A stretch of DNA of 64,000 nt from Roseibium album (GTDB lineage Bacteria > Pseudomonadota > Alphaproteobacteria > Rhizobiales > Stappiaceae). A program made the position numbers and the translations under genes. The stretch spans positions 124,001-188,000 of the forward strand of contig CXTY01000014.1 in NCBI GenBank assembly GCA_001404055.1. The letters are read 5' to 3'. The notes under the pieces are model-generated. The model was not told the origin of the DNA. It was given only the letters and a program-made list of their open reading frames with translations, and ran no database searches. Below, one piece after another: positions 1 through 8,153 of the stretch (positions are counted from its first letter, which is position 1; every line of letters starts with the position of its first letter).

Positions 1-88
1 CAGATAACGGCTCCGGAACTGTCTCGGACAGTTCCGGATAGGTCTCAAATACCTGACTTGCTTTTGTAAAGCGGATACGAGATCCCAA
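1..88 (-). CDS. partial CDS after vgrG, DUF6931-like N-terminus
   Basis: An open frame runs off the left edge. From a possible TTG start at 88 (GGAG about 8 nt upstream) it reads LGSRIRFTKASQVFETYPEL and continues. Its pattern (R-F-x-x-A-x-x-V-F-E-x-x-P-E-L) resembles the N-terminus of DUF6931 proteins, which I recall as small T6SS-neighbourhood proteins of unknown function. It is the next gene downstream of vgrG on the same strand, about 50 nt from the vgrG stop. The frame stays open back to the vgrG stop, so the start is uncertain. It contains a perfect 12-bp inverted repeat (12-38). Only about 29 residues are visible, so the family call is tentative. Confidence 0.4.
   Translation of the reverse strand, partial: MGSRIRFTKASQVFETYPELSETVPEPLS
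12..38. repeat. perfect inverted repeat, 12-bp arms
   Basis: Arms TCCGGAACTGTC and GACAGTTCCGGA flank a 3-nt centre. It lies inside the putative partial reading frame, so it may be a coincidence of coding sequence, a strong mRNA hairpin, or a sign that the frame is not coding. Confidence 0.6.
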
Positions 89-136
89 CTGCCCTACTCC
101 ATCACTAATTGTTGCAGCAAATTCCGGGTCACGGTG

Positions 137-1963
137 TTAGTTGATAAGGACCAATCCGCCCTTCAGTTTCAACAAAGCACTGCCTTCTACATTCGTCATT
201 GTGCCTTTTGCATTGAGTGTGCCAAAGGCGGTCACATCAATCATCGGCGACTCGATCTTTATCGACGCAGGTGTCATCACGATTTTGCTGGCACCGCAGA
301 TAAATTCAATCTTAACCCCTGCGGTCACCTTCCAGTTCATGCCTATTTCTTCAGTCGTATTCATGCCGACCGTCTCAGTGCGGTCGACGTCAATTTGTGT
401 TTCACGGCAGTTTTTGACATGTAATTTTTCGTCATTTTCAATGACGGTCTCCATGTCCTTTTGCGCGTGAGTGCCGATGAGCTCCTGACCTGAGGAGTCA
501 TCGAAAATAAACTCATTGTATCCACCGCCGCCAACGGTCGTATTGGATTTAACGCCGGATATGTTTTTATCGCCAGGCAAGGAATACGGCGGCATGTTGT
601 CCCCATTATAGACCGTTCCGATAACGATCGGCTGGTCGGGGTCTCCCTCCAGAAACTGAATGATGACCTCCTGGTCGATCCGAGGAATGTAGACACCACC
701 CCATTGTTTGCCGGACCACACTTGAGCCACACGCACCCGTCTGGATTGCGTTTTGTCACGATCCCAATGGAATTCGACCATGATCTGCCCATACTCGTCC
801 ACATCAATTTCACCCTGACCAACGACTTTGGCAGTTTGTGGCCCTGGGATCCGCGGTTTCCGCGTCAGCGCCGGTGTCCTGAACGGGATATCGGTCGAAA
901 GTACGTCATAAGTTCCGGTGTAGGCTTCGCCTTGTGCACCCCCACTTCCGGATCTGTATTGTTCGGTAATGATCTTGTGGCTCGCTCTTACTACAAGGTA
1001 CTCCTTGTTTTGAGGTCCGTGCGAATGATCCTTGAGCGTGAACAATCCGCCAGCGAATAGGCGCGGAACTTCACCCGCTGTCTCTATGCGTTTGTCAGCA
1101 GCCTGTTCAGCTTCAAGTCGAATGTTACTGAATTTGGTACCCTTGTCTTTTTCGATGTAACGGCCAGGATAATCGTAGTGCTCCAGAGACCCTGCCCTGT
1201 AGGCAGATCCAGCATCACGATCAGCTTCAAGCGATGCACTTGGCTTTTCGAAATCGTAATCGTTTACAGCAAACTTCCCAGTCCGGAATTTTCGCGAAGG
1301 TACCCAATGATTGAAATGTTCCTCGTCCCGCTGGCTATCGCCACCGAGGGGAATAAAGGGAATTGTCGGATCGCCCTTGATCGGGCTGTAGGACGACTTT
1401 GAATCCGCCAGGATCATGGTGTGCTTACTGTCTTTGTGTTCAAAGAAATAGGAAATGCCGAATTCTTCCATCAGGCGGCAACAAAAATCGTAGTCGGACT
1501 CCCTGTACTGAACGCAATAGTGAATTTCATCATAGGATTCTGTCAGTTTATCGCTGTGATCCGCGAAGTCATGTTCGCCAAGAACTTCGGAAATGATGTC
1601 GGGAGCTGATTTATCCTTGAAAATCCTGCAATTGGCATTCTTTGTCAGTAACCAGAACCAGGGCCGGAGTGTGAGCTTGTAGATGTAATAGGAATCCTTG
1701 TGCCCCATCCATCTGGCGTCTGTCAGAAGACCGTCGAAAAACCGCTCATCGCCATTGTTGGTGACCACTTTAACAGTCATGTGTGTCGCGATCGCCTGGT
1801 CAAAGTCCAGATCTTCCTTCTGACTGACAACTTCGAGGCGGATTTCAAAATCGTTGCTCACACCTTCGTCGCATTCAATGGTGACGACGGAGAGCTCATC
1901 CTTGCCAAACACCGAAGTCAGCTCGGCCATCCGGTTCTTTTGTCTGAGTTGTCCTAAGGCCAC
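137..1963 (-). CDS. vgrG: type VI secretion tip protein VgrG (TssI)
   Basis: 608-residue spike protein that caps the Hcp tube and carries effectors or PAAR tips out of the cell. The N-terminal gp27-like part covers roughly residues 10-370 (PWFWLL at about 101-106, LFTL near 307). It is followed by the gp5-type OB fold at about 385-460 (QVWSGKQWGGVYIPRIDQEV) and a beta-helix needle to the C-terminus. There is no extra C-terminal effector domain, so this is a plain VgrG that would rely on PAAR or adaptor-linked cargo. The start is GTG at 1963, chosen because GAGGAG lies 6 nt upstream. The gene is divergent from the OmpA-like gene and the main T6SS operon. Length is near the usual 600-650. The family call is very secure; the cargo is unknown. 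Confidence 0.95.
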   Translation of the reverse strand: MALGQLRQKNRMAELTSVFGKDELSVVTIECDEGVSNDFEIRLEVVSQKEDLDFDQAIATHMTVKVVTNNGDERFFDGLLTDARWMGHKDSYYIYKLTLRPWFWLLTKNANCRIFKDKSAPDIISEVLGEHDFADHSDKLTESYDEIHYCVQYRESDYDFCCRLMEEFGISYFFEHKDSKHTMILADSKSSYSPIKGDPTIPFIPLGGDSQRDEEHFNHWVPSRKFRTGKFAVNDYDFEKPSASLEADRDAGSAYRAGSLEHYDYPGRYIEKDKGTKFSNIRLEAEQAADKRIETAGEVPRLFAGGLFTLKDHSHGPQNKEYLVVRASHKIITEQYRSGSGGAQGEAYTGTYDVLSTDIPFRTPALTRKPRIPGPQTAKVVGQGEIDVDEYGQIMVEFHWDRDKTQSRRVRVAQVWSGKQWGGVYIPRIDQEVIIQFLEGDPDQPIVIGTVYNGDNMPPYSLPGDKNISGVKSNTTVGGGGYNEFIFDDSSGQELIGTHAQKDMETVIENDEKLHVKNCRETQIDVDRTETVGMNTTEEIGMNWKVTAGVKIEFICGASKIVMTPASIKIESPMIDVTAFGTLNAKGTMTNVEGSALLKLKGGLVLIN

Positions 1964-2355
1964 GGAGTTCTCCTCGGAAATACAGCGATTTATAACTTTG
2001 GCGGCGAAATGCAGCCATCAGTCAAATACCTATGGCGTTTCCGACTAAAATAATGTGCTCAACAACACAATTGTTGCAAATACTTTAAACACCATTCGGA
2101 TAGCCAACCAAGCGTTCAGTCACAAATTACGCAAATGAACTGGATGCATCATCCAGATTATGCTGGTAAATTGGCCATCATAGCGAGATCATAGTCGGGC
2201 CAATGCTCTTGCTTCTTACTAAGAAAACGACATACTGAATTCAAAATGCATTTTAGTGACTTTCGCCACATTAATATTCACTCAATCTGGCATGATGATT
2301 ATCGAAACGCATTGCGATCTCGCTTTCGCGCACTCCAAAAGGGAGGATTGAATTC
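1964..2355. other. divergent intergenic region between vgrG and ompA-like gene
   Basis: This AT-rich 392-bp region holds no convincing gene. It must carry the outward promoters for vgrG and for the OmpA-like gene. It includes an interrupted palindrome at 2140-2156 (CTGGATG-CAT-CATCCAG) and a 12-bp palindrome at 2243-2254 (AAAATGCATTTT). GGGAGG at 2341-2346 is the ribosome binding site of the plus-strand gene. I found no convincing sigma-54 -24/-12 pair. Confidence 0.6.
2140..2156. promoter_or_regulatory. candidate operator palindrome
   Basis: CTGGATG and CATCCAG are exact 7-bp inverted arms separated by CAT, about midway between the divergent vgrG and ompA-like genes. The position suits a regulator of both. 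No known binding consensus was recognised. Confidence 0.3.
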
Positions 2356-3057
2356 GTGAGCAATATCATTCATTCATCAAGCCGGAAAATCTCCTGGCAC
2401 ACCAACGCTGGCCGCTTCCTGGTACCAGTTGCTTTATCCTTGGCAGTCGCTGGTTTTGCCACAATGCCACAAACCGCTGTTGCACAGGATGCTACATACT
2501 CGGCTGATGAAGTCAGTCGCCATTTCAAGCAGCTTAAAACACGTTCCTTGAAACCGACAGGAACAACACGCGCCCTGTGTATCGGTACGCGGGATGAGTG
2601 CGATCAGAACGACGCGCGAGAAGGTAGTGGCCAAATTGCGGTTACACCGGAAGCCTCTGGCTCAGCAGACAATCAGTCAGCAAACGCGCTTACGCCTGAC
2701 CCTGAAACGAAGGCGATTGGAGAAGGGTTTAATCTCCTTGTTTCCTTTGAATATGCATCCGCCCGTCTTAGCCCGACAGCAAGAGCTAACCTGCGTGAAT
2801 TTGCCAAAGGGATTGGCGATCCGGACTTATCCGGTACAGCATTCGTCATTGAAGGTCACACCGATGGTATTGGGTCGGTCTCCTACAATCAACGCCTATC
2901 GGAAGACCGGGCCCAGGCAGTTACGGAATATCTAGTCTCATTGGGAATTGGCCGGAATCGTCTGAAAACAGTCGGTTATGGAAAAACAAGGCCAAAAGTT
3001 GCAGACATTAATGATCCCACCAACAGGCGGGTCGAGAGCAAGATGGTTCTCGAATAG
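2356..3057 (+). CDS. OmpA-family peptidoglycan-binding protein
   Basis: 233-residue exported protein. Basic N-terminus, then a hydrophobic stretch at about 20-40 ending AVAQ, consistent with a signal peptide cleaved near 43. The middle (50-115) is variable and hydrophilic with two cysteines. The C-terminal OmpA-like domain (about 118-233) carries EGHTDGIGS at 166-174 and NRRVE at 223-227, the classic diaminopimelate-binding motif region. It should sit in the periplasm bound to the wall. It starts at GTG 2356, with GGGAGG 9 nt upstream. As the first plus-strand gene of the T6SS run it could anchor the apparatus to peptidoglycan, as TagL-type domains do elsewhere; that role is inferred from position only. 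Confidence 0.85.
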   Translation: MSNIIHSSSRKISWHTNAGRFLVPVALSLAVAGFATMPQTAVAQDATYSADEVSRHFKQLKTRSLKPTGTTRALCIGTRDECDQNDAREGSGQIAVTPEASGSADNQSANALTPDPETKAIGEGFNLLVSFEYASARLSPTARANLREFAKGIGDPDLSGTAFVIEGHTDGIGSVSYNQRLSEDRAQAVTEYLVSLGIGRNRLKTVGYGKTRPKVADINDPTNRRVESKMVLE

Positions 3058-3078
3058 GAATACAAACGACATAAAATG

Positions 3079-3100
3079 CCAGCCGGATTATTCCGGCTGG
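3079..3100 (+). terminator. hairpin between ompA-like gene and tssA
   Basis: CCAGCCGG-ATTATT-CCGGCTGG forms a perfect 8-bp stem 22 nt after the ompA-like stop. No T-run follows, so it is better read as an attenuator or mRNA 3'-end stabiliser than a full terminator. It could lower expression of tssA relative to the OmpA-like gene. Confidence 0.45.
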
Positions 3101-3125
3101 TCGCGTCTCGGGCTGGGGAAAACGA

Positions 3126-4409
3126 ATGAAATTTGATCCAGAGAGCTATGGCACAGAGATTTCTCCGGGCGCCGGCTGCGGACCAGATCTCTATGACACA
3201 GAACCTGCTTTCGCGGCACTCATGGATTCGTGCGAGGAGATGCTGCCCGAACGGTTCAGTGATTTTGATCGCTCCGAAATCGACTTTACAGATATTTTCA
3301 CGCAGATGGATGGGTTTCTGAAGCAGTCCAGGGATCTGAGGCTCCTCATCCTGCTAGCTCAATTTGCGCTCCTCAGCGGTCAACTGCACCTTTTTGCAAA
3401 CGCCGTCCGAATCGTCCGCAAGCTTCTTGAGAATCACTGGGATGAGGTTCATCCGACTGACGCGGACTTCGGGCACATGGAACGTATGGGCGCACTGGAA
3501 GCGCTCAACAATCGTCCGACTGTTACGCTGCCCCTTGAGTCTGCCCCATTGCTCAAGACCCGCAGAAGCGGCCCCATCAGCTACCGTGCCATCCAGATTG
3601 CTGCCGGACACGCCACGGCTCGTCCCGACGAACACACGATTTCTCTCGGCGCCATCGAAGCTGCGCTTACTTCTGGTGAACTGGAGCAGGAAACAATTGA
3701 CGAGTTGTTGGCAGACCTCGCAGATATTCCAAGCGAACTGCAGGCAATTGCGGAAATCAGCACCAAAAAGCTCAAGGAAGCAGAAGCCAAGGCGGCACCT
3801 CCAGATTATGAGCATCTCTGTACGCTCCTTCAGGAGATCAACACGGAGTTCAATACACGCCTGGGCCGGTTATCGCCCGAAAGTGAAGAAGAGGAAGGTG
3901 AAAGCGACGAAGACCGGAGTGGGTCGGAGGATGCAGAAGGTATAACAGCTCAGACGGATATCCAAAATGCGGCGCAGGCAAAATTAATCCTTGAAGCCAT
4001 CGAGGAATATTTCGCATCAAGAGAACCTTCGCACCCCGCCCTGTTTCTGGTCCGTGAGGCCCGTGGTCTTGTCGGCAAGTCATATCTGGATGCGTTGAAA
4101 ATCCTGATGCCACGTAGATTTGACGATGTGGCTCTATTGCTCGGGACTAGCGGCCTTCAATTATCCAATGACCGTCTGACCGACCTCAACGAAAGCGGGT
4201 CGGAAGACCTCGGAGACATTGATGGCTTCGCAGTGATGGTCATTGAAAACCGAACAGAAGCCATGCGCGGAATATCGGCGGTCAAGGGCTATTATTCAGC
4301 AAACGAACCCACAAGCCCAATTCCACTTCTACTGGATGAAGCACAAAATATGAGTTCAGGTTCTTTCACGGGTCTTCTCAACCTCTTTCTGCGACCAGAG
4401 GATGAATAG
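3126..4409 (+). CDS. tssA: type VI secretion system protein TssA (ImpA family)
   Basis: 427-residue cytoplasmic T6SS protein. TssA proteins contact the baseplate and membrane complex and help prime or cap tube/sheath polymerisation. The N-terminal ImpA domain (about 1-150) has the expected pattern of acidic start, long helices with a QFALLSGQ core, and NHWDEVHP near 103-110. A strongly acidic low-complexity linker spans about 251-272, ahead of a C-terminal helical part (280-427) containing SHPALFLVREARGL. The linker length and acidity are unusual. It begins at ATG 3126, 68 nt after the OmpA-like gene, and precedes tssB by 276 nt with a possible new promoter between. Confidence 0.9.
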   Translation: MKFDPESYGTEISPGAGCGPDLYDTEPAFAALMDSCEEMLPERFSDFDRSEIDFTDIFTQMDGFLKQSRDLRLLILLAQFALLSGQLHLFANAVRIVRKLLENHWDEVHPTDADFGHMERMGALEALNNRPTVTLPLESAPLLKTRRSGPISYRAIQIAAGHATARPDEHTISLGAIEAALTSGELEQETIDELLADLADIPSELQAIAEISTKKLKEAEAKAAPPDYEHLCTLLQEINTEFNTRLGRLSPESEEEEGESDEDRSGSEDAEGITAQTDIQNAAQAKLILEAIEEYFASREPSHPALFLVREARGLVGKSYLDALKILMPRRFDDVALLLGTSGLQLSNDRLTDLNESGSEDLGDIDGFAVMVIENRTEAMRGISAVKGYYSANEPTSPIPLLLDEAQNMSSGSFTGLLNLFLRPEDE

Positions 4410-4466
4410 AATGAAAATGGATCAATAAAATCAATCATCCTACCCCAGGGTTCAGAAGCTTCTTTC

Positions 4467-4497
4467 TTGACACGGCGGACTAACAGGTCCTCAATAT
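4467..4497 (+). promoter_or_regulatory. possible sigma-70 promoter for tssBC
   Basis: TTGACA at 4467-4472 is a perfect -35 match. The -10 is weak: CAATAT at 4492-4497 with a 19-nt spacer, or CTCAAT with 17. It lies in the 276-bp gap before tssB, about 190 nt from the start, which also holds GATCA/TGATC arms at 4522-4539. Moderate to low support. Confidence 0.3.
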
Positions 4498-4685
4498 TTA
4501 AACAAAAAATTCTAAAGCGGCGATCATGTGACTGTGATCACTTTCTACACTCAAAATTCGCAGTACATAGAGAACAACGAAGCAAGGCGCATAAACAAAA
4601 ATTAAAAACATTACATGCCCTGCGTGAGTATTTGACTGAATTTGGCCAACACTGGATCAGGCCAAGAAAATGAAAGGCAAGTACA

Positions 4686-5240
4686 ATGGCATCGAACAGC
4701 GGGCAAAGCTTTATTAAACGCAACAGGCCACCGCGGGTTCACATCTTCTATGAAGATCCATTCGACGCGGAACAGAAAGTCGAATTGCCCTTTGTCATGG
4801 GCGTCATGGCAGACTTATCCGGTGACAACCCAGGCGTTGATAAATCGGACATCGATGAGCGGAAATTGCTCGACATCGACATGGACAACTTCACCAAACG
4901 AATGGAAGCCATTGAACCTGGTACTTCCTTCACGGTGAAAGACAAGATTTCCGGTGAAGACAACACAAAGATGAGTGTCCAGCTTCGCTTTAAAAGCATG
5001 GATGATTTCACACCGGGGAAAGTTGCTGAACAGGTCCCGGCACTGAAGAAACTCCTGGATGCACGGCAGAGCCTTGCCGCTCTGCGCACCATGATGGACG
5101 GGCGTGTTCAGGCAATCAGCCAGTTGGAGGAACTGACGCGCGATCCGGCTTTGATGCAAGCTCTGGCTCAACAGATAGAGACAGAGCAGCCAAAATCCGG
5201 CGACGAAGCTGCAAATGGCGACGATACCGAGGAGGCGTAA
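4686..5240 (+). CDS. tssB: type VI secretion sheath small subunit TssB (VipA/ImpB)
   Basis: 184-residue protein forming, with TssC, the contractile sheath around the Hcp tube. Visible family features are the RVHIFYED-type start (PRVHIFYEDPFDAEQK), the LPFVMGVMADLSG segment near 37-49, and the KMSVQLRFKSMDDFTPGKVA block near 96-115. Helices and an acidic C-terminal tail complete it. ATG at 4686 gives a normal length (usually 160-185). The stop directly abuts the tssC start with no gap, which suggests translational coupling and matched amounts of the two sheath subunits. Confidence 0.95.
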   Translation: MASNSGQSFIKRNRPPRVHIFYEDPFDAEQKVELPFVMGVMADLSGDNPGVDKSDIDERKLLDIDMDNFTKRMEAIEPGTSFTVKDKISGEDNTKMSVQLRFKSMDDFTPGKVAEQVPALKKLLDARQSLAALRTMMDGRVQAISQLEELTRDPALMQALAQQIETEQPKSGDEAANGDDTEEA

Positions 5241-6764
5241 ATGAGCAACACTGACACAAGCGCTCAAACAGGTGGCGCAGCTGCTGGCGAAGTCGCGGGT
5301 GAAAAAAGCCCTGAGGATTTTGCCTCTATCCTGAAACAGAATTTTCGCATCAAGAGCGAAAACGACACAGCGAACCAACTCGTTGACAACGCGATGTCGA
5401 CATTCCTGGCGGAGGCTCTCTCAGACCAGGCGCTCATCAAGGATGATGTCTATGACACCATCGACGAGATGATTGCCAAGCTGGACGAAAAACTGTCGTC
5501 GCAAGTGAACGAGATTATCCACGCACCGGAATACCAGAAGCTTGAGAGTTCCTGGCGCGGACTGGATTATCTGGTCCATCAATCGGAAACCGACGCGACT
5601 TTGAAACTGCAGTTCTTAAACATCTCCAAAAGTGAACTGGCAGGCGTGTTCAAAAGTTATCGTGGCGCCAAATGGGATCAGAGCCCGCTGTTCAAACAAA
5701 TCTATGAAGCTGAATTTGGTCAGCTTGGCGGACAGCCCTATGGTTGCCTCGTTGGTGACTATGAGTTTTCCTATGATCCGCAGGACATTACAGTTCTCCG
5801 TGGCATGGCAAAAATTGCAGCAGCAGCGCATGCACCTTTCCTGGCGGCAGCAAATCCGCAACTGATGCAGATGGAAAGCTGGACCGAACTTCCGGCCAAA
5901 CGCGACCTTTCCAAGATCTTCGACACTGAAATTCATGCCCAGTGGCGAACTTTGCGGGAATCCGAAGACGCACGTTACCTCGGCTTGTCCTTGCCACGGG
6001 TACTGGCACGCCAACCCTATGGCGCCAAGTCCGACCCGGTCGAGGAATTCGCGTTCGAAGAAGAATTCGAAGAGGAAAGCCACGACAATTACGCCTGGAT
6101 GAATTCCGCCTATGCGATGGCTGCAAACATCAACCGCGCCTACAAGGAATACGGTTGGACCGTGCGCATTCGCGGTGTCGAGAGCGGCGGGTTGGTTGAA
6201 GAACTACCTACTCATGTTTTCGAAACAGATGACGGCGGTGTTGATCAGAAGTGTCCTGCTGAAATTGCTATTTCAGATCGACGCGAACACGAGATTTCCC
6301 GCTTGGGTCTGATCCCGCTGATCCATCGCAAGAATACGGACCAGGCTGCCTTCCTGGGGGCCCAATCTGTGTTCAAACCCCGGCAGTTCTCCGGGCCCAA
6401 CGGTAAGGATGCCACTGCATCTGACAATTTGTCCGCACGGTTGCCGTATATGTTCGCGACCACCCGTTTCGCCCATTACCTGAAGGTTATGGTGCGTAAC
6501 AAGATCGGATCAACCAAGGAATCTGCGCAACTGCAGAGATGGTTGAACGACTGGATCATGGACTATGTCGATGGTGACCCAGACAATTCGACAGAGGAAA
6601 CCAAGGCACGCAAACCACTTCGGGAAGCCAAGGTTACCATCGTCGATGACGAAGAAAACCCGGGTTACTACAGAGCGCAGTTCTTCCTGCGTCCACACTA
6701 TCAACTGGAAGGCATGGACATCGGTATGAGCCTTGCTTCTCGCATTCCACAAGATGGAACCTGA
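5241..6764 (+). CDS. tssC: type VI secretion sheath large subunit TssC (VipB/ImpC)
   Basis: 507-residue sheath protein recycled after contraction by ClpV. Family blocks are clear: SSWRGLDYLVHQSE (near 95), FGQLGGQPYGCLVGDYEF (about 155-172), LAAANPQLMQM, YLGLSLPRVLARQPYG, and a C-terminal YLKVMVRNKIGS with AQFFLRPHYQLEGM. Length is typical. Its start codon follows the tssB stop immediately, and the next gene, hcp, lies 205 nt downstream after a strongly structured leader. An acidic stretch (EEFAFEEEFEEES) sits near residues 269-281, where the protein normally has a surface loop. Confidence 0.96.
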   Translation: MSNTDTSAQTGGAAAGEVAGEKSPEDFASILKQNFRIKSENDTANQLVDNAMSTFLAEALSDQALIKDDVYDTIDEMIAKLDEKLSSQVNEIIHAPEYQKLESSWRGLDYLVHQSETDATLKLQFLNISKSELAGVFKSYRGAKWDQSPLFKQIYEAEFGQLGGQPYGCLVGDYEFSYDPQDITVLRGMAKIAAAAHAPFLAAANPQLMQMESWTELPAKRDLSKIFDTEIHAQWRTLRESEDARYLGLSLPRVLARQPYGAKSDPVEEFAFEEEFEEESHDNYAWMNSAYAMAANINRAYKEYGWTVRIRGVESGGLVEELPTHVFETDDGGVDQKCPAEIAISDRREHEISRLGLIPLIHRKNTDQAAFLGAQSVFKPRQFSGPNGKDATASDNLSARLPYMFATTRFAHYLKVMVRNKIGSTKESAQLQRWLNDWIMDYVDGDPDNSTEETKARKPLREAKVTIVDDEENPGYYRAQFFLRPHYQLEGMDIGMSLASRIPQDGT

Positions 6765-6776
6765 TTTTACGAATTG

Positions 6777-6941
6777 CCGATAGGACGGTGTCCCGCCCTA
6801 TCGGTAGGCATCCCACGCGGATGCAGCCCGGCCTGCCGGGCGGAGGTACAAACGAGACGCGAATGCGCCTAGGGGTTTGGACCGCGTGGTCCGAGGTAGT
6901 TGTCAGAAATAGGAAGCACGTCTCCAGGGAAAAACCCCTGG
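6777..6941 (+). promoter_or_regulatory. structured tssC-hcp intercistronic region with four hairpins
   Basis: Four separate inverted repeats lie in 165 nt: 6777-6804 (CCGATAGG/CCTATCGG, inner CGG/CCG), 6826-6841 (GCCCGGC/GCCGGGC), 6879-6892 (GGACC/GGTCC) and 6924-6941 (CCAGGG/CCCTGG). The last ends 28 nt before the hcp start. None has a T-run, so simple termination is unlikely. A processing, stabilising or translational-control element giving hcp a different expression level from tssBC fits, since Hcp is needed in large excess. Confidence 0.5.
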
Positions 6942-6969
6942 TCGTCAACAACTTAAAGGATCTTTTAAA

Positions 6970-7455
6970 ATGGCTGTCGATTTTTTTCTTGAGCTTGAAG
7001 GTATCAAAGGCGAAGCACAGGACAAAACCCATAAGGACAAGATTGATGTCCTGTCCTGGTCCTGGGGCGCATCCCAGTCCGGCACCACCCACATGGGCGG
7101 CGGCTCTGGTTCAGGCAAAGCACATTTTCAGGACTTGAGCATCACAAAATACGTCGACAAGTCGACACCTGTGCTGCTGCAACATGTATCCACCGGTAAG
7201 CACATCACCAAAGGTACAATGTTTGTACGTAAGGCTGCTGGTGATACTCCGTTGGAATACATCAAAATTGAAATGAAGGACATTATTGTTACCAACGTTT
7301 CAACCGGCGGCAGCGGCTCAGATGACCGCATTACAGAAAGCGTTACGCTTAACTTCGGTGAATACAAGTACATCTACACCGAACAGAAGCCAGACGGTTC
7401 AAAAGGTGCTGCACCAGAATTTGCCTGGGACATCGCATCAAACGAGAAAAAATAG
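6970..7455 (+). CDS. hcp: Hcp family type VI secretion tube protein (TssD)
   Basis: 161-residue tube protein that stacks as hexameric rings inside the sheath and is secreted. The sequence starts AVDFFLELEGIKGEA, followed by the SWSWG motif in VLSWSWGASQSG, then the FQDLSITKYVDKSTPVLLQH core and a C-terminal SVTLNFGEYKYIYT strand pair, all typical of Hcp. Length is normal (about 160-172). An AAAGGA ribosome binding site stands 9 nt before ATG 6970. It follows tssC and precedes tssE, with a structured leader upstream and 146 nt without a gene downstream. Confidence 0.97.
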   Translation: MAVDFFLELEGIKGEAQDKTHKDKIDVLSWSWGASQSGTTHMGGGSGSGKAHFQDLSITKYVDKSTPVLLQHVSTGKHITKGTMFVRKAAGDTPLEYIKIEMKDIIVTNVSTGGSGSDDRITESVTLNFGEYKYIYTEQKPDGSKGAAPEFAWDIASNEKK

Positions 7456-7601
7456 GTTTCTCCAAATGTTGGTTGTCGCCTGCTGTGCGGCAGCCAGTTC
7501 CCTCGAAAAATGGTCCGGCGGTCCTGTCCAAAATTCTGGATTTTCTGCTGCCGGCCATTCAAGTTACCATTTCAGGGCAGCTGCAAGCGTGGGGTTAGCC
7601 A

Positions 7602-8153
7602 ATGGCTAAATCAAAAGTGAAAATGCACTCCCCGTTGATGTGGGCCTTCCGAGCAATGGACGACCCGGACTTCAAGGCGGCGCAAGCTCGCCAAAAGGAG
7701 GATGAGGCCGGAAAGAAACTTCGATCCGGTCGGCGCCTTTCTCGGGCATTCGGTATTTCTGAACATACTCTTCTCTCCGAAGTTCGCCGCGACCTTCAAG
7801 CACTCCTGAATACCGTCAATCTAAACTCATCTCAGAACCTGTCCGATTTTCCAGAGGTTGCAAACTCCATCATCAACTTCGGTCTGCCGGATCTGTCTGT
7901 TCATATCGTCGACACAGTTCGAATTTCGAAGCTCGCTGAGGATATTCATCAAGCGCTTGTCCGATTTGAACCGAGAATGAACCCGCGCACCCTCAAAGTC
8001 GAACGAGATGAAGCAATTGAAAGCGATACTTTTAAAGTTCGTTTTCTAATCAAGGCCGAAATACGATGTGACCCTGTTCGCGTCAGCAGCGAATTTATAG
8101 CAGATGTCGATCCAGCCTTTGGTCGGATCAAAATTATTGGGGCGACTGCATGA
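7602..8153 (+). CDS. tssE: type VI secretion baseplate protein TssE (gp25-like)
   Basis: 183-residue baseplate wedge subunit related to phage T4 gp25, linking baseplate to the first sheath ring. The gp25 domain covers about 55-165: LLSEVRRDLQALLNT, then PEVANSIINFGLPDL, then the RFEPRMN-type and FLIKAEIRCD blocks. About 50 N-terminal residues are basic and variable. The stop overlaps the tssF start by ATGA, so tssE and tssF are translationally coupled. No strong ribosome binding site is seen before ATG 7602. Confidence 0.93.
   Translation: MAKSKVKMHSPLMWAFRAMDDPDFKAAQARQKEDEAGKKLRSGRRLSRAFGISEHTLLSEVRRDLQALLNTVNLNSSQNLSDFPEVANSIINFGLPDLSVHIVDTVRISKLAEDIHQALVRFEPRMNPRTLKVERDEAIESDTFKVRFLIKAEIRCDPVRVSSEFIADVDPAFGRIKIIGATA

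Noticed and set aside
1964-2355. Sigma-54 promoter for T6SS genes
   Set aside because: TGGCAT at 2289 lacks a GC pair at the required 10-nt distance, so there is no valid -24/-12 pair.
7456-7601. Small gene between hcp and tssE
   Set aside because: Only out-of-frame or short frames without ribosome sites; the stretch has no recognisable product.
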